Below, one piece after another: positions 13,366-13,846 of a stretch of 13,846 bases of DNA. Location: NCBI GenBank assembly GCA_036490955.1, contig DASXCX010000073.1, positions 1 to 13,846 on the forward strand, read 5' to 3'. The translations under genes were made by a program, and so were the position numbers. Source of the DNA: CAIKMD01 sp036490955 (GTDB taxonomy: Bacteria; Pseudomonadota; Alphaproteobacteria; ATCC43930; CGMCC-115725). How positions within the stretch are numbered: the stretch's first letter is position 1; every line of letters begins with the position of its first letter. The notes below the pieces were generated by a model. The model saw only the letters and a list, made by a program, of their open reading frames with translations, ran no database searches and was not told where the DNA came from.

Positions 13366-13846
13366 ATGGCTGACGCCCAAACCATCCAAGTTTCGCAGAT
13401 GCTCGACGAGCGCGGCATCGGCGCCTTCCATATCAAGCTGGTGATCTGGACCGTCTTCATCAGCCTGATCGACGGCTATGACATCGGCGCGATTGCCTTC
13501 GCCGCACCATCGCTCATTCGCGAATGGCATTTCCCGCCGAGCGCGCTCGGCCCGATCTTCAGCGCCAGCCTATTCGGCATCCTGTTCGGATCGGTGATCT
13601 TCGGCTTCGTCGGCGACCGCTATGGCCGCAAGACAGCACTGGTCAGCGCCAATCTCGTCTTCGGGATCTTCACGCTCATCGCTGCATGGTCGACCAACAC
13701 GAACGAGATGTTCTGGCTGCGCTTCCTCGCCGGGCTCGGCATCGGCGGCGTCATCCCGAACGCCATCGCGATCAACGCTGAATCCGCACCGCGGCGGTTG
13801 CGTGCGACAATGGCGATCATCGCCGTCGGGCTGGTGCCGATCGGCG
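13366..13846 (+). CDS. MFS transporter, aromatic acid:H+ symporter (AAHS) family, 3' end outside window
   Basis: The first 160 residues of an inner-membrane carrier cut by the right edge. TM1 contains the AAHS signature DGYD (36-39), whose acidic residues are needed for transport in PcaK-type carriers. Motif A between TM2 and TM3 reads GFVGDRYGRK (80-89). TM4 carries RFLAGLGIGGVIPNA, the typical G-x-G-x-G-G-x-x-P-x region of this family. Known members import 4-hydroxybenzoate, protocatechuate, gentisate, benzoate or similar acids with protons. Start ATG 13366 has AGGGGGA about five bases upstream. The neighbourhood of a gentisate/salicylate dioxygenase-like gene and an ACMSD-like gene agrees with an aromatic acid substrate, but which one is open. 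Confidence 0.93.
   Translation, partial: MADAQTIQVSQMLDERGIGAFHIKLVIWTVFISLIDGYDIGAIAFAAPSLIREWHFPPSALGPIFSASLFGILFGSVIFGFVGDRYGRKTALVSANLVFGIFTLIAAWSTNTNEMFWLRFLAGLGIGGVIPNAIAINAESAPRRLRATMAIIAVGLVPIG

Noticed and set aside
1..13846. CRISPR arrays, tRNA or rRNA genes, transposases and integrases
   Set aside because: Looked for across the window; no regularly spaced repeats, no cloverleaf or rRNA segments and no recombinase motifs were seen. This was by eye, not by a covariance search.

Overview
The window is GC-rich and densely coded, with short intergenic gaps, purine-rich Shine-Dalgarno sites and ATG starts, several stop/start overlaps, and a paired REP-type palindrome of the GCCCGGC class. 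This suggests an alphaproteobacterium, most likely of the Hyphomicrobiales (Bradyrhizobium/Pseudolabrys-like). That placement is an inference from style and gene content; there is no rRNA or marker gene here. No tRNA, rRNA, transposase, integrase, CRISPR array or transcriptional regulator was found.

Layout. (1) 4547 to 1, minus strand: a tightly packed operon read leftward. Its order is a secreted NitT/TauT-type ABC substrate-binding protein, an alpha/beta hydrolase of the HSL type, a small VOC-fold protein, a ThDP-dependent acetolactate-synthase-like enzyme, and an ABC ATPase cut by the window edge. A permease is expected just outside. (2) 4645 to 7789, plus strand, divergent from the first operon: a two-subunit molybdenum hydroxylase of the isoquinoline 1-oxidoreductase type (2Fe-2S subunit plus Tat-exported Mo-pterin subunit). 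It is followed by an unrecognised 91-residue secreted protein and a clear intrinsic terminator. (3) 7879 to 9542: a VOC dioxygenase-like protein (minus), a double-CDGSH iron-sulfur protein (plus) and a flavin-reductase-like split-barrel protein (minus). (4) 9606 to 11792: a bicupin ring-cleavage dioxygenase of the gentisate/salicylate 1,2-dioxygenase family (plus), a REP doublet, and an ACMSD-type amidohydrolase, probably a decarboxylase (minus). (5) 11964 to the end, plus strand: an MFS carrier and then the first 160 residues of an AAHS-type aromatic acid/proton symporter.

Taken together this looks like an accessory catabolic island for a small aromatic or N-heteroaromatic acid: uptake by the ABC system and/or the MFS carriers, hydroxylation by the molybdenum enzyme, non-oxidative decarboxylation by the amidohydrolase, ring opening by the bicupin (and perhaps the VOC protein), and C-C bond cleavage or decarboxylation of a 2-oxo acid by the ThDP enzyme. 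The actual substrate cannot be read from sequence. The steps needed to complete a gentisate pathway (maleylpyruvate isomerase/hydrolase), an electron acceptor for the molybdenum enzyme, and an oxygenase partner for the flavin reductase are all absent from the window.

The parts that most deserve a second look are the ABC/hydrolase/VOC/ThDP operon of unknown substrate, the unknown secreted protein behind the molybdenum hydroxylase, the CDGSH protein set among oxygenase genes, the operator-like palindrome before the AAHS carrier, and the REP doublet whose two arms differ by paired compensatory changes.
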